DNA of 25,916 nucleotides, from the NCBI GenBank assembly GCA_023391335.1, contig JAEWBG010000013.1:1-25916 (forward strand). The letters run 5' to 3'. The stretch comes from Pseudomonadota bacterium. GTDB lineage: Bacteria; Pseudomonadota; Gammaproteobacteria; Steroidobacterales; Steroidobacteraceae. Within the stretch, counting starts at the first letter, position 1. Each line of letters opens with the position of its first letter. Both the position numbers and the translations under genes were made by a program. Of the stretch, positions 7,701 through 16,443 are shown piece after piece. The notes under the pieces were generated by a model. It did not search any database and was not told the origin of the DNA. It saw nothing but the letters and a program-made list of their open reading frames with translations.

Positions 7701-9055
7701 GCTGTACCTCGCTGGGTCTGCATCTCGCGGAGCCGCTGCTTTACTTCAGGGCGATGGATGACGAATGGTGTCTTGCCAAGCGCCGTTCGCTCCAATTTGT
7801 CCGCTACTTCGATGCGCACTTGCATCGTGCTCGGCAGCTTGGCATGCACGTTGTGCAGCAACGCATCGTGATCCCGCGAATTGAACTCAGGTTTGGCGAG
7901 CACGCGCACGGTCACCGCGTGCTGGGTCTCTTGCACCACCTGGATGCGCATAATGTTTTTCACATCGCGCTGAAAGTGACTGATGCCCGTCACCTTCACG
8001 CCCTCCGGCGTAAGCAAGATGTCACTGTCTCTACCAAGCACACCTCCGAATGCCCGCGTCCCTAAGGCCAATTCGTGAAGCTCGCGTGTACCCCAGGTTT
8101 TCGGCAGGCGAATCAAATCGCCGGTCGCATAGCGCACCAACGGCATCGCCAAATTCCACAGCGAAGTACCGATGATTTCGTAAGTGGCTAGATCGCCTTC
8201 GCAGGCCACTTTGCGAAACTCGACGTGGGCATAGCCCGGCAGAAATCGGTACTCGCCCGGAGCGGTCGCATACGCAAATGCCACCCGCTCCGCTTGCCCG
8301 TAATAATCGAGCAACGAGCACCCGAGCGTGCTTTTGGCCAGGTCCCACACGGGCGAATGCAACACTTCGGAAGATGACATCACACGTGGAACGCGCAGTT
8401 TCGAACCGGAGTGCTCAAGCAGTAAGCAAAGCGCCTCCAGCGATGTGGGATACGCCCACATGACATCGGGCGCGAACTTCTCGAGCGCTGCGATGTACGC
8501 CCCCACGGTTTTCGAGTTGAGATGACTGCACGAAAAAATCAGGCGCTTTCCCCCGCCCGCCTCGATCCAAAATGGCGGATTGAAATCGTTCGGATCCTTG
8601 ATGGCATCGGTTCGTAGCACTGCACACCGGGCGCTACGCGGGTCGGCTCCGAGCAATGAGATCATTTGATCGATGCAAGCCTGTTCGAACACGATCGCAC
8701 GGAGCGATCGAGTGAGCTGCAAGGGTGCTCCCGAAGTCCCCCCCGTGCTTGCTTTGGCAATCAGCCACGAATTTCTAGATTGGAATGCGCTCGGATTGTT
8801 GCGGACCTGTTCTTTCTGCAGCAGTGGCCAGCTCTCGATGTTCTCGCCACCAGGCACCCTCCGGCCATATCCCGTACGACGCGCCACCCACAATGTCTTT
8901 GCCAACGTTTCGCGCGTCCACTTCTCGCGTGCAACGATATCGCTGTCCAACAATCGCTCGAGTGTCGCGCGCGCATCCGTATAGAAAAGCGGATTGCGAC
9001 GCACAACTGCATCGCCTACCGACAAACGCTTCAGCGCCTTCGCCAAGCTTTGCAT
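7697..9055 (-). CDS. Phenylacetate-CoA ligase / CapK-like adenylate-forming enzyme
   Basis: This 452-residue protein belongs to the ANL superfamily branch that includes PaaK and capsule protein CapK. It carries the ATP-binding P-loop STGGTSGAP at 103-111, the YYGQAERVA core motif at 251-259 and RYATGDLIRLP at 308-318, then a small C-terminal domain. Such enzymes activate a carboxylic acid as the acyl-adenylate, often passing it to CoA or another acceptor. In a polysaccharide operon the likely job is activating an acid for acyl or amide decoration of a sugar, or an amino-acid substituent (inference). The ATG directly follows the TAG of the upstream glycosyltransferase; the end overlaps the heparinase-like start by 4 bases. 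The substrate cannot be predicted. Confidence 0.85.
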   Translation of the reverse strand: MQSLAKALKRLSVGDAVVRRNPLFYTDARATLERLLDSDIVAREKWTRETLAKTLWVARRTGYGRRVPGGENIESWPLLQKEQVRNNPSAFQSRNSWLIAKASTGGTSGAPLQLTRSLRAIVFEQACIDQMISLLGADPRSARCAVLRTDAIKDPNDFNPPFWIEAGGGKRLIFSCSHLNSKTVGAYIAALEKFAPDVMWAYPTSLEALCLLLEHSGSKLRVPRVMSSSEVLHSPVWDLAKSTLGCSLLDYYGQAERVAFAYATAPGEYRFLPGYAHVEFRKVACEGDLATYEIIGTSLWNLAMPLVRYATGDLIRLPKTWGTRELHELALGTRAFGGVLGRDSDILLTPEGVKVTGISHFQRDVKNIMRIQVVQETQHAVTVRVLAKPEFNSRDHDALLHNVHAKLPSTMQVRIEVADKLERTALGKTPFVIHRPEVKQRLREMQTQRGTA

Positions 9056-10249
9056 CTAAAGAATCTCGGCAACCGGTCGATTCGCGGCCACGGCCGCATA
9101 CACATCCGTCAATTTGGCTATGTAACGGTCCAACGAAAGCGGCTCAACGCTCAGCCTCGCTCTCTCAGCAAGACGCGCTCGAGTCGTTGCATCTTCGACC
9201 AAGCGACTTAGCGCCACCGCAAGTGCGTCAATCTCTCCAGGTCTAACGAGCAAGCCGTTCTCTTCTGAGGCGATCACATCGCCCACGCTGCCGACGGGAG
9301 TGCAAACCGGGACGAGCCCCCAGGCCATCGCCTCCAACATCGCCATGGGCAAGCCCTCGAAGTACGAAGGCAGCACGAATACTTCCGACTGCGCCAACAG
9401 CTCATCGCGCTGCTGCGCGGTTTGCCATCCGCGCACTTCGATACACGAGCGCAGGCCCCGCTCCTCAACCATCTTTCGGATGGCGGCGATCTCGCCGTTG
9501 CCGGCGATGACCAAGTGCAGCCGATCTCGAATCGAGCGCGGCAGACGGCCGACCGCGTCGACCAAATCGAAGGTGCCCTTGGTTCTAGTCATCAGACCCA
9601 AATAGACGGCCCGAACTTTTGCGTCCCCCCCACGTACTGGGATCTTTGAGGGCAGAGACACGGGGTTGGGCAGCACAACGATTCTGGAGCGCGGGACGCC
9701 GATGGACGCAAAAAAATCGCGCCAGCTTTCACCAAGCACGATCAATGCACTGACGTTGCGAAACACTTGGCTGGCCAGCGCCTTCTCACGCGCACCGATC
9801 CGTTCCCAGTAATTTCGGTAGTAGCCGCCGTGAGCATGAAGCACGACGCGCGCGCCGCGGCGCTGCGCAAGCGCCGCCAAGATCATCTTGCGTTTGCTAC
9901 TTGCACCGCTCGCGAAATGAAGGTGGACGACGTCGGGCGTTCGACGCAACTGACGGTTGAAGCGAAGCACGGACGCGGCAAAGACCCATGCCTTCGTCAA
10001 ACCGCCTCCATCGCGCATGGTCGGAATGTGCTGCACGCGAATATGGTCAGGTACGCCCGTACAGATCAGGCGCTCTACGCTCGCAATCCCACCCATGACA
10101 TCGAGGGCCGGGCCGAGCATCACCACATTGATCGCACCGGCTGGCAGCGAGTGACTCGTTTCTGTCGTCGTCTGCACTGCGTTCCTTGCAGGCTCGACTG
10201 CCATGCGATTTGCCGCTTGCCGTGCAGCAACGTTCAACACGTTACTCAC
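9056..10249 (-). CDS. GT4-family glycosyltransferase
   Basis: This 397-residue GT-B enzyme has its N-terminal domain starting near residue 39 (INVVMLGPALDVMGGIASVERL) and a donor domain with VYLGLMTRTKGTFDLV at 215-230. The retaining E-x7-E pair is Glu298 and Glu306 in YFEGLPMAMLEAMAWG. It should act on the cytoplasmic face in repeat-unit assembly. The start is a GTG sharing GTGA with the upstream stop, favouring it over an in-frame ATG at 10204; the extra N-terminal residues are not conserved-looking. It abuts the adenylate-forming enzyme gene. Donor and linkage are unknown. Confidence 0.88.
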   Translation of the reverse strand: MSNVLNVAARQAANRMAVEPARNAVQTTTETSHSLPAGAINVVMLGPALDVMGGIASVERLICTGVPDHIRVQHIPTMRDGGGLTKAWVFAASVLRFNRQLRRTPDVVHLHFASGASSKRKMILAALAQRRGARVVLHAHGGYYRNYWERIGAREKALASQVFRNVSALIVLGESWRDFFASIGVPRSRIVVLPNPVSLPSKIPVRGGDAKVRAVYLGLMTRTKGTFDLVDAVGRLPRSIRDRLHLVIAGNGEIAAIRKMVEERGLRSCIEVRGWQTAQQRDELLAQSEVFVLPSYFEGLPMAMLEAMAWGLVPVCTPVGSVGDVIASEENGLLVRPGEIDALAVALSRLVEDATTRARLAERARLSVEPLSLDRYIAKLTDVYAAVAANRPVAEIL

Positions 10250-11523
10250 ACTGTCACCCGATTGGTGGCGCGAATTTCCAATGCGGATACATAGGGATCG
10301 ACGGTTGTATCTTCACCGAATCGCTCCCGCATAAAGTCCCGCGAGCGCGCACTCGCTCGCTCCCATGCGTCTTGGTCAGAGGCCAACATCCGGACCGAGC
10401 CAAGCAGCTCTTCATAAGCCTTCGCAGCAGTGCCTAGCCGATGCCGAGCAATCATCGCGTCAGGATCGAAATACGCCGCCACAGGAGTGCCGCGAACCCA
10501 AGCCTGCAAATAAGAGTTGGGAAACCCTTCGATATCGGACACGTTCACGAGCACCCGTGCGCGCGCGTAGAACTCGTTCACGGCACCGTATGGCACGGGG
10601 CCGTGGAACGTGAGGTTCGCACGCCTCTGCATCTGCTGTTTGGTGGCATCGTAGAACGCTTGGTCGCCCGGCACCGGACCGCCCACAACGTGGAACCGCA
10701 AGCTCGGCAAATCGTCGGCGAGACGCAGAAAGACATCCGGGCGCTTCAGTGCACGCAGATTGTTGACCCAAAGCACGTCGATGTCGCGTTGTGAAAACGG
10801 ACGCAGCTGTTCTGGAGCATCGACCAACAGCGATGCGATCGTGCTTTCCACGGCGTAGTTTTTCCGTAGCAACTTGCGTTGATGCTCGCTTTGCGCCAGC
10901 ACCGTGCTCGCATGGCGCAATCCATACGCGTACAAGCGGCTATCGCGCCACTGCCACTTCTTCAGCACCAGAGTATCGGGCGCGCAGTCTGCATCGCTGG
11001 CGATTCTGAAAACGTACGGTTTGCCGTGCATTCGGCAAAACAGACCGACCTGCCCGACGATCGCGCCCGCGCAGCTGATGTAGTACACGTCCGCATTCGC
11101 ACGCTTCATCGCAGCCCACAATCCGCTCCATCGCGGATGAAAAAATCTCAACACGGGCAGCCCTGCGTTGAGCGAGTAGGCCGCAAAGACGCGAATGCCC
11201 TCGCACACCTCACCGTCTGCCTGCCCATGATCCGCGGTGATCATGGAAACCTCATAACCCCGCTTGATAAGCGCCCTGGCGAGAAGCGTGTGCTGGACCG
11301 GTTCGCCGGCCGCACCTGTCTTGTCGTAGTGAGGCGCAAGCACCGATAGATTGTTCAGGCCGATGAGGCACACGCGCGTTTTGCGGCGCGAATGCGTCAC
11401 GGTCGAACTCGACTTCGCGACGTGTCGGTCGGCGACGTTGGAGTACTCGAATTGGGTCGGCTGACGTTCGTTAGCGTTGAATCGTTGCTCCGCCGGTTCG
11501 ATCTGCACGCGCCGCCCCCTCAT
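10246..11523 (-). CDS. GT4-like glycosyltransferase with altered E-x7-E motif
   Basis: This 425-residue protein has a GT-B layout: the N-terminal domain begins near residue 49 (TRVCLIGLNNLSVLAPHYDKTGAAGE broken across 49-74), and the C-terminal domain has VLWVNNLRALKRPDVFLRLA at 250-269. The usual second glutamate of the retaining motif is a glutamine: EGFPNSYLQ has Glu332 and Gln340. The motif position and surrounding sequence (VNVSDIEGFPNS) are otherwise typical, so it may be active with a relaxed motif. ATGA overlaps join it to both neighbours, so the start at 11523 is favoured even though the first 48 residues are low in conserved features. Specific role is unknown. Confidence 0.83.
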   Translation of the reverse strand: MRGRRVQIEPAEQRFNANERQPTQFEYSNVADRHVAKSSSTVTHSRRKTRVCLIGLNNLSVLAPHYDKTGAAGEPVQHTLLARALIKRGYEVSMITADHGQADGEVCEGIRVFAAYSLNAGLPVLRFFHPRWSGLWAAMKRANADVYYISCAGAIVGQVGLFCRMHGKPYVFRIASDADCAPDTLVLKKWQWRDSRLYAYGLRHASTVLAQSEHQRKLLRKNYAVESTIASLLVDAPEQLRPFSQRDIDVLWVNNLRALKRPDVFLRLADDLPSLRFHVVGGPVPGDQAFYDATKQQMQRRANLTFHGPVPYGAVNEFYARARVLVNVSDIEGFPNSYLQAWVRGTPVAAYFDPDAMIARHRLGTAAKAYEELLGSVRMLASDQDAWERASARSRDFMRERFGEDTTVDPYVSALEIRATNRVTV

Positions 11524-12440
11524 GCCGCCGCGATGGGTTTGGACGTACCTGCGCTGCTTTCCTGTATCGAATCCCTGGCCTGCATCGAATTCGTGGCGGC
11601 TGGAAGCGTGAACATGAGTTCATGGCAGCCGATCGAGCGTGCTGCGTAGAGACGTTCCAGCTGCATCCCGAATTCGTCATGGCAAAAATTGAAGAGCTCC
11701 CCAGTAGTTGCAAACTCGTACGGATAGCCGCCGAGCCAATCGATATGGTCATGCCACCAGCTCATGCCGCGCTTGTGCTTGTACTCGCGGATTTCTTTCA
11801 CCGGATTCTTCAAGCGCACCATCATCGCGGCCACGTCCTTGGAAGCGAACGCGAGTTCCATCAAACGTTTTCTGACGGCACCCCCTCGGTTGTAAGCACG
11901 CTTGATGCGGAGCCAGCGATAAGAGCCGCGCCATTGCCGCAGCGTGTCTGACTCCACTTTGTTGTAGATCGCGATCGCGAAGCGCCCGCCCGGCTTCACG
12001 AGTGAAGCCGCGTTGCGAATCGCCTGCCACATGTTGCCGGTGTGATGCAGCACGCCCCATGAGTAGACGATGTCGGACACCGGCAGCGAACGAACGAAGG
12101 TTTGGTCGAGAATCGATCCATGGAGAATCTCCCAGTTACTCGGATTGCCTGCTTGCTTTTTCATGTAGCGAGCGCACTCGACCGATTTGGGATCGATATC
12201 GAGACTGACGATGCGTTCGGCGCCGAGTTTGTGTGCGACATAGGAAAACAACCCGCTGCCGCAGCCGATATCTAGAAACGTGAGCCCTTCAAGGGAATCC
12301 AGCCGCAGTAAGTACTTGGTGCGGTCCATGGCGAAACGAATTTGGTCCGCATCCAACGATCGATCCAAGAAATCCTTCCAGTTCTGTCCGAAGCTGAAAC
12401 TGATTTCCGAATTAGTCAACGTCCCGCCGGTTGCATTCAT
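11520..12440 (-). CDS. Class I SAM-dependent methyltransferase, first gene of the EPS operon
   Basis: The 306-residue protein has a Rossmann methyltransferase core: FLDIGCGSGLFSYVA at 55-69 (motif I), an acidic loop SLDIDP at 79-84, and YSWGVLHHTGNMW at 126-138 (motif IV region). It would transfer a methyl group from S-adenosylmethionine, probably to a sugar or sugar precursor given its place. The ATG at 12440 has GAGG 7 bases upstream; a TTG two codons earlier (12446) is less likely. It is the promoter-proximal gene of the operon, with a sigma-54 promoter at 12629-12644, and its stop overlaps the next start by ATGA. A distinct C-terminal region after residue 170 may set substrate specificity. 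The acceptor is not predictable. Confidence 0.85.
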   Translation of the reverse strand: MNATGGTLTNSEISFSFGQNWKDFLDRSLDADQIRFAMDRTKYLLRLDSLEGLTFLDIGCGSGLFSYVAHKLGAERIVSLDIDPKSVECARYMKKQAGNPSNWEILHGSILDQTFVRSLPVSDIVYSWGVLHHTGNMWQAIRNAASLVKPGGRFAIAIYNKVESDTLRQWRGSYRWLRIKRAYNRGGAVRKRLMELAFASKDVAAMMVRLKNPVKEIREYKHKRGMSWWHDHIDWLGGYPYEFATTGELFNFCHDEFGMQLERLYAARSIGCHELMFTLPAATNSMQARDSIQESSAGTSKPIAAA

Positions 12441-12811
12441 TTTCAAACCTCAACTCTTTAACTGCGGCCTGACGGCAGCTGTAGCGCTCCGCCATCGCCT
12501 TCGTTCGGTGCAGGAATTGCCGACACGCAAGTCCCGCACGCACCAACGGGCTCGGGCTGGGAAAGTTCCTGACGGCTCGATCGCGCCTACACCAATCGCA
12601 AGGCTTGGCTGTACCCGCACTGCAAGAAAGCAAGTTGCATACCACCGCAATGCAAGTGATGAAGTAACGCGTGAATGCGCCGCGCGCATGAGACATGGCT
12701 GCTTACGCGGCACGACGGGCGCTGGGTACTCACGCGAGCGATGCTCGCATTCACTCGGTGGATCGTGCGCCGTGGTAATTTTTTCGAGGCGTTGTAATCA
12801 TTGCTACTCGC
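12441..12811. other. Intergenic control region between flippase and methyltransferase operon
   Basis: These 371 bases hold the sigma-54 promoter at 12629-12644 and, about 90-105 bases upstream of it, the inverted repeat GCGAGC-GAT-GCTCGC (12734-12748), a distance suited to an enhancer-binding protein. No credible gene is seen: short open frames of 87-94 codons on the minus strand lack family features and good start sites. A T-run lies at 12779-12784. The long untranslated leader (12441-12618) shows no riboswitch I can recognise. Confidence 0.55.
12629..12644 (-). promoter_or_regulatory. Sigma-54 (RpoN) promoter of the methyltransferase-led operon
   Basis: The minus strand reads TGGTATGCAACTTGCT, with GG and GC separated by exactly 10 bases as RpoN requires (consensus TGGCACGNNNNTTGCW). 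The predicted start is near 12618, giving a leader of about 178 bases before the ATG at 12440. It differs by only a base or two from the other two cores in this window. An activator ATPase bound upstream would be required; none is encoded here. Confidence 0.8.
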
Positions 12812-14263
12812 TCAGCGAGCGCGCGCAAGGAGAATGCCCGGCACCCGACGTACTTGGCTGAAGATCGAAACTGCTTCGGGCACGCGCAATGCGACCAAGA
12901 TGGCACCGTAGACGATCATGAACGCAACGCCGCCGAGCACTGCACCCCCAAAGCCAAGCGTGTCGGTCCAAAACGATGGAAGGATCACGATCGTGGACAA
13001 CGCGGCGGCGAGAAACACCTTTCCCAGGTCCGACCACCGTGCCATCTCTCTAAGCGATAGATTTGCAATTCGCAGTGTGCGCCAACCCAAGTAGATGCCT
13101 TCGATCGTTTGGGCCAGCACAAATGCGATTGCGGAACCCACGATGCCGAACTTCGGCAAGAGCAGCATCAGCAGCAACGCATTGAGCACCATCGAGATCA
13201 AGTTGCTCTCCATCACCGGCGATGTGCGATTGAGCACGCGCAGCACGACGGGAAAGTCGATGATCTCGCGGATCAAGGTCAGCAAATAGATTTGGAACAC
13301 GACGATCGCAGCACGGTACTGCTCGGAAAAGAACGTCGTCACGAACGTCTCGGCGAATCGACCGAGCCCCACTGCGACCGGCACGAGCAAGATGGCCGCC
13401 ATCACCGTCATGGCCTTCCATTTGTGAAGCGGTGCGTTTTGCTGCTTCGCCATATCGGCCGACATGTCCGGCAACAGCACGTCCGACATGGAATTGCGCA
13501 GAATCGTTACGAACGGCTGCACATAGGTGCCGATGGCGTACTGCGCCAGCCCTACGGGGCCGAGATAGTGCGAGACGTACAAGCCTCCCATGCTGCGGTT
13601 CAGCGTCATCACGATCGAAGCGCCTGCGACCGGCATCGAGAATTTCAATTGCTCGCCCCATGACCCCGGTACCTTCGGCACCGTGGCGTCGCGGCCTCTA
13701 AACCAGCACACACCCGACGTGGCGACACGAAGCCCTTCGAATGCCACGAGCGCCCAGATCACCGTGTCGGCATCCGAGGTCAGCGCTGCACTGACGGTCA
13801 CCACGCTGACACGCGCGATCAAGCGACCGGTACTCATGGCGAACACCGCACCGGTGCGCCCTTCCGTCAACCAGAGCTGTTCCCAAAAATCGAAATTGAC
13901 GAAGAACAAGACGTACAGAGCAATCGGCAGCATGAACTCGCCGCCGAAGGCACCGGGAAAGAGTTGATTCAGTCCCGCGAAACAACCGACGGCAATGACA
14001 CTCGATGCCAGCGTCAGGATGAGGACCTGATCGACGTAGCGCCAACGGAACTGCGGTTGCTGGGCAGCGAATCGGAGCAGGCTTACGCGGAAGTTCAATG
14101 CTGCGAACGTCATGAGCACGCTCGCGTAGAGCAGGAATTGTCGATACCGTCCGAACTCGTGGACGGTCATGAAGCGCACCAACACCATGGGACTGACTAG
14201 GACGATCGCCTGATTCATCAGGCGGACCATCGAGATCAGCGCTGCTCGCCTACCTACACTCAA
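12812..14263 (-). CDS. Wzx-type polysaccharide flippase (MATE/MVF superfamily)
   Basis: This 483-residue, very hydrophobic protein has about a dozen or more predicted membrane segments, among them VLILTLASSVIAVGCFAGL, LPIALYVLFFVNFDF and VMAAILLVPVAVGLG. Its length and pattern fit oligosaccharide flippases that move undecaprenyl-linked repeat units across the inner membrane. The start appears to be a TTG with AGAGA 7 bases before it, keeping the basic opening MSVGRRAALISMVRLMNQ; an ATG at 14230 has no ribosome site. It lies 53 bases downstream of the GT39-type gene with no terminator between, so the two are probably co-transcribed from the promoter at 16444-16459. A 5-bp hairpin encloses its stop codon but lacks a T-run. 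Confidence 0.85.
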   Translation of the reverse strand: MSVGRRAALISMVRLMNQAIVLVSPMVLVRFMTVHEFGRYRQFLLYASVLMTFAALNFRVSLLRFAAQQPQFRWRYVDQVLILTLASSVIAVGCFAGLNQLFPGAFGGEFMLPIALYVLFFVNFDFWEQLWLTEGRTGAVFAMSTGRLIARVSVVTVSAALTSDADTVIWALVAFEGLRVATSGVCWFRGRDATVPKVPGSWGEQLKFSMPVAGASIVMTLNRSMGGLYVSHYLGPVGLAQYAIGTYVQPFVTILRNSMSDVLLPDMSADMAKQQNAPLHKWKAMTVMAAILLVPVAVGLGRFAETFVTTFFSEQYRAAIVVFQIYLLTLIREIIDFPVVLRVLNRTSPVMESNLISMVLNALLLMLLLPKFGIVGSAIAFVLAQTIEGIYLGWRTLRIANLSLREMARWSDLGKVFLAAALSTIVILPSFWTDTLGFGGAVLGGVAFMIVYGAILVALRVPEAVSIFSQVRRVPGILLARAR

Positions 14264-14316
14264 TGTCGAATCTCTCTAATGGAAACCTAGCCAGACAGAG
14301 TGCTGTTGAACACCGC

Positions 14317-16335
14317 CTAGTGAGCCTGCCCTGGTGCAAACACGCTGGAATCCGCAGCCGGCACCAACACGCGGGTGAGTCGATCGCGGCCCACATAGAT
14401 CGTTCTGAAGGCGCCGGACTCGAGCAAGTCATATAACTCCTCGCCTCTCGCAAACTTGCGCCCATCGGCCTGCTCCTCGCCGCTTCCGATGATGAACACG
14501 CGCTTGCCCGCCGCTTGTTGCTGCTTGATGAGGCGAACGAGTTCGGAAGCAGAGGTCAGCACCGGCGTACCGGTATAGATGTCGCGCAGTCCCTGCGGCG
14601 TGTCGGTGGAGTACGTCGTACCCGGACGCGGACCGATCAGCCAGTAGTCGACGAGGCCCAGATAGTATTGCTGTTCGAGAATATCTTCGGCCAAGACGAA
14701 ATCGTCCGACGAGACATGCTGCGAACGCAGGAACTCGGCGGCACCTTTGTGATCGGGAAACTTGGCGTAACTCGCACCCGGATTCGCGATCGCGTTCGGT
14801 CCGGCGATCAACACAGCCACGACAGCCGGTGCCGTCCATTCCAACAATCCCGCGGAACTCGGGGATACAAATCGCGAGCGCAGCTTATCGACCGACAGTT
14901 GAGCGAATGCAACAGCACATAGCAATAGGGGCATGAGCGATGCGGCCGCATATCGCGACGGCATGTTCCAAGTGAAGAGTCCCAACGCAAAGATGGGAAT
15001 CCACACCGTCAACAGCGATAGCAACCACACATCTGCCACACGTTGTTGCCGAGCAAATTGCCACAACCCCTGCAGCAGACCGCCCAACAACAACAAGCCG
15101 GCCATCTCCGATAGATGAAACGTGCGGACATACGGCCACACGCTGGGACGGCCGATCATCGCGCCAACGAGCTTGATGACAGTACCTGTCTGCGGTGCGA
15201 GCACCGCTATGTGCACGATGCAGAGCGCTGCCGCCAACGCGACTAGCAACAGGATCCTCGCCAGGATCGGGCGTTCAGCAAATCGCAACGCGACGATGGT
15301 TGCGGCAACATAGAGAATCGCAGCGATGTGATAGAACAAGATCGACTGCGCCAGCAGCGCTGCGCTGAAGAGCAACGTCACGCAGATCTTTGCGATTCGC
15401 CCCCGCGTGGCGCGTGCGACGAACAAACTTAGGGAGACGCCGAGCAATGCTGCCGCCGCTGCTGCAATCGTCGCCCACTGATGATGCAGCGCCATTTGCA
15501 GATTCAAGCCTTTATTTTCTTGCGCAAGCTCGCGCACCATGTGTCCGGCGGACGGTGGATACTGAGAAGTAACCAGGTGCTCTATCAGCAAGTAGCACGC
15601 GCACACGACCAGTGCTGCAGCGCCACCCATGACGAGCTTGCGAAGATCGCGCTGGATCAAACCCGGGAAGGCAAACAACAATACGACGGTAACGGCCAAC
15701 GCTTGATAATCGAGGCCGAGAACAAACGCACAAACAGAGGCGACCAGCCAGCGGGTTCGACCGGTGCGCTCCCACTCCATCACGCACAGCATGGCAAGCG
15801 TGATGCACACCAACAAGAAGATGTACATGCGGGCCGTTTGCGAGTACTCGACGATCTCCGGCAGGAGCGCCACACTCGCGGCGAATGCAAGGCGCCATCG
15901 GGGACGCAGGAAGCGCTTGCCCGCCAAGTACGCGAGCGGAATCAACATGACCCCGAATACCGCCGAAGGAAGCCGCAGGGCCCATTCGGATTCGCCGAAT
16001 ACCTTCGCGCTCGCGGCCATCAAGTAGAGTTCGCTGATCCCGCGCGGGTACAACATACCGCCCGGCAGGATGGGACGGCCATCTTGCAGGATGTGCCTAA
16101 CCGCCAGACCCATCGTTTCTTCATCGCCATGAAAGCCGACTGCGCCAAGCGTTGCGAAGCGCACGTAGGCAGCCACGACCATGATGGCGAGCAGCACCAG
16201 TCGATCCACCAGCGCGTCTCGCTCGAGTGGCGCGGTGACTCGGAACAAATTTCCGAAGGAATCGACCAGTTGGCCCAACGGTCCGCCTGTGGCGGCACTG
16301 GGTAGCGTGCCGACGCTAGCGCTGTCTCGGATCAA
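14317..16335 (-). CDS. GT39/ArnT-like membrane glycosyltransferase (GT-C fold)
   Basis: The 672-residue protein has one membrane segment near residues 45-62, then a first periplasmic loop with the acidic signature GFHGDEETMGLAVRHIL (Asp71, Glu72), typical of GT-C enzymes such as ArnT and protein O-mannosyltransferases. Many hydrophobic segments follow, and a soluble C-terminal domain runs from about residue 510. These enzymes use polyprenyl-phosphate sugars on the periplasmic face. I chose the TTG at 16335 because AGGAGG lies 9 bases upstream; a longer frame begins at a TTG at 16377 with no such site. No ATG occurs near the start. A sigma-54 promoter at 16444-16459 gives a leader of about 98 bases. 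Acceptor (glycan or protein) is unknown. Confidence 0.83.
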   Translation of the reverse strand: MIRDSASVGTLPSAATGGPLGQLVDSFGNLFRVTAPLERDALVDRLVLLAIMVVAAYVRFATLGAVGFHGDEETMGLAVRHILQDGRPILPGGMLYPRGISELYLMAASAKVFGESEWALRLPSAVFGVMLIPLAYLAGKRFLRPRWRLAFAASVALLPEIVEYSQTARMYIFLLVCITLAMLCVMEWERTGRTRWLVASVCAFVLGLDYQALAVTVVLLFAFPGLIQRDLRKLVMGGAAALVVCACYLLIEHLVTSQYPPSAGHMVRELAQENKGLNLQMALHHQWATIAAAAAALLGVSLSLFVARATRGRIAKICVTLLFSAALLAQSILFYHIAAILYVAATIVALRFAERPILARILLLVALAAALCIVHIAVLAPQTGTVIKLVGAMIGRPSVWPYVRTFHLSEMAGLLLLGGLLQGLWQFARQQRVADVWLLSLLTVWIPIFALGLFTWNMPSRYAAASLMPLLLCAVAFAQLSVDKLRSRFVSPSSAGLLEWTAPAVVAVLIAGPNAIANPGASYAKFPDHKGAAEFLRSQHVSSDDFVLAEDILEQQYYLGLVDYWLIGPRPGTTYSTDTPQGLRDIYTGTPVLTSASELVRLIKQQQAAGKRVFIIGSGEEQADGRKFARGEELYDLLESGAFRTIYVGRDRLTRVLVPAADSSVFAPGQAH

Positions 16336-16344
16336 AGCGGCTGT

Positions 16345-16350
16345 CCTCCT
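16345..16350 (-). promoter_or_regulatory. Ribosome binding site deciding the TTG start of the GT39 gene
   Basis: The minus strand reads AGGAGG, 9 bases before the TTG at 16335. It lies inside the longer frame that would start at the TTG at 16377, and is the reason for choosing the shorter protein. Confidence 0.6.
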
Positions 16351-16417
16351 CCACTCGAAGCTTGCGATGCTCAGCAAGCGTCAACCGTGGGCCAATCGAT
16401 ATTCGCCACGGGCAATC

Positions 16418-16432
16418 GCTCGCGATGCGAGC
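16418..16432 (-). promoter_or_regulatory. Inverted repeat at the predicted 5' end of the GT39 transcript
   Basis: A perfect 6-bp inverted repeat with 3-base spacer starts at about +2 of the predicted sigma-54 transcript. It could be a 5'-terminal RNA stem that protects the message, or a protein-binding site overlapping the start. Only the repeat itself is seen; function is open. Confidence 0.4.
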
Positions 16433-16443
16433 ATGGGTAGGGG

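Noticed and set aside
12450..12713. 87-codon minus-strand frame upstream of the methyltransferase
   Set aside because: It overlaps the sigma-54 promoter and leader, has no good ribosome site and no recognisable protein features.
12807..12819. Terminator at the flippase stop codon
   Set aside because: The 5-bp stem around the stop codon has no following T-run on the minus strand.
15481..16305. 274-codon plus-strand frame
   Set aside because: Lies opposite the well-supported GT39 gene; the product is Arg/Gln/His-rich with no family features.
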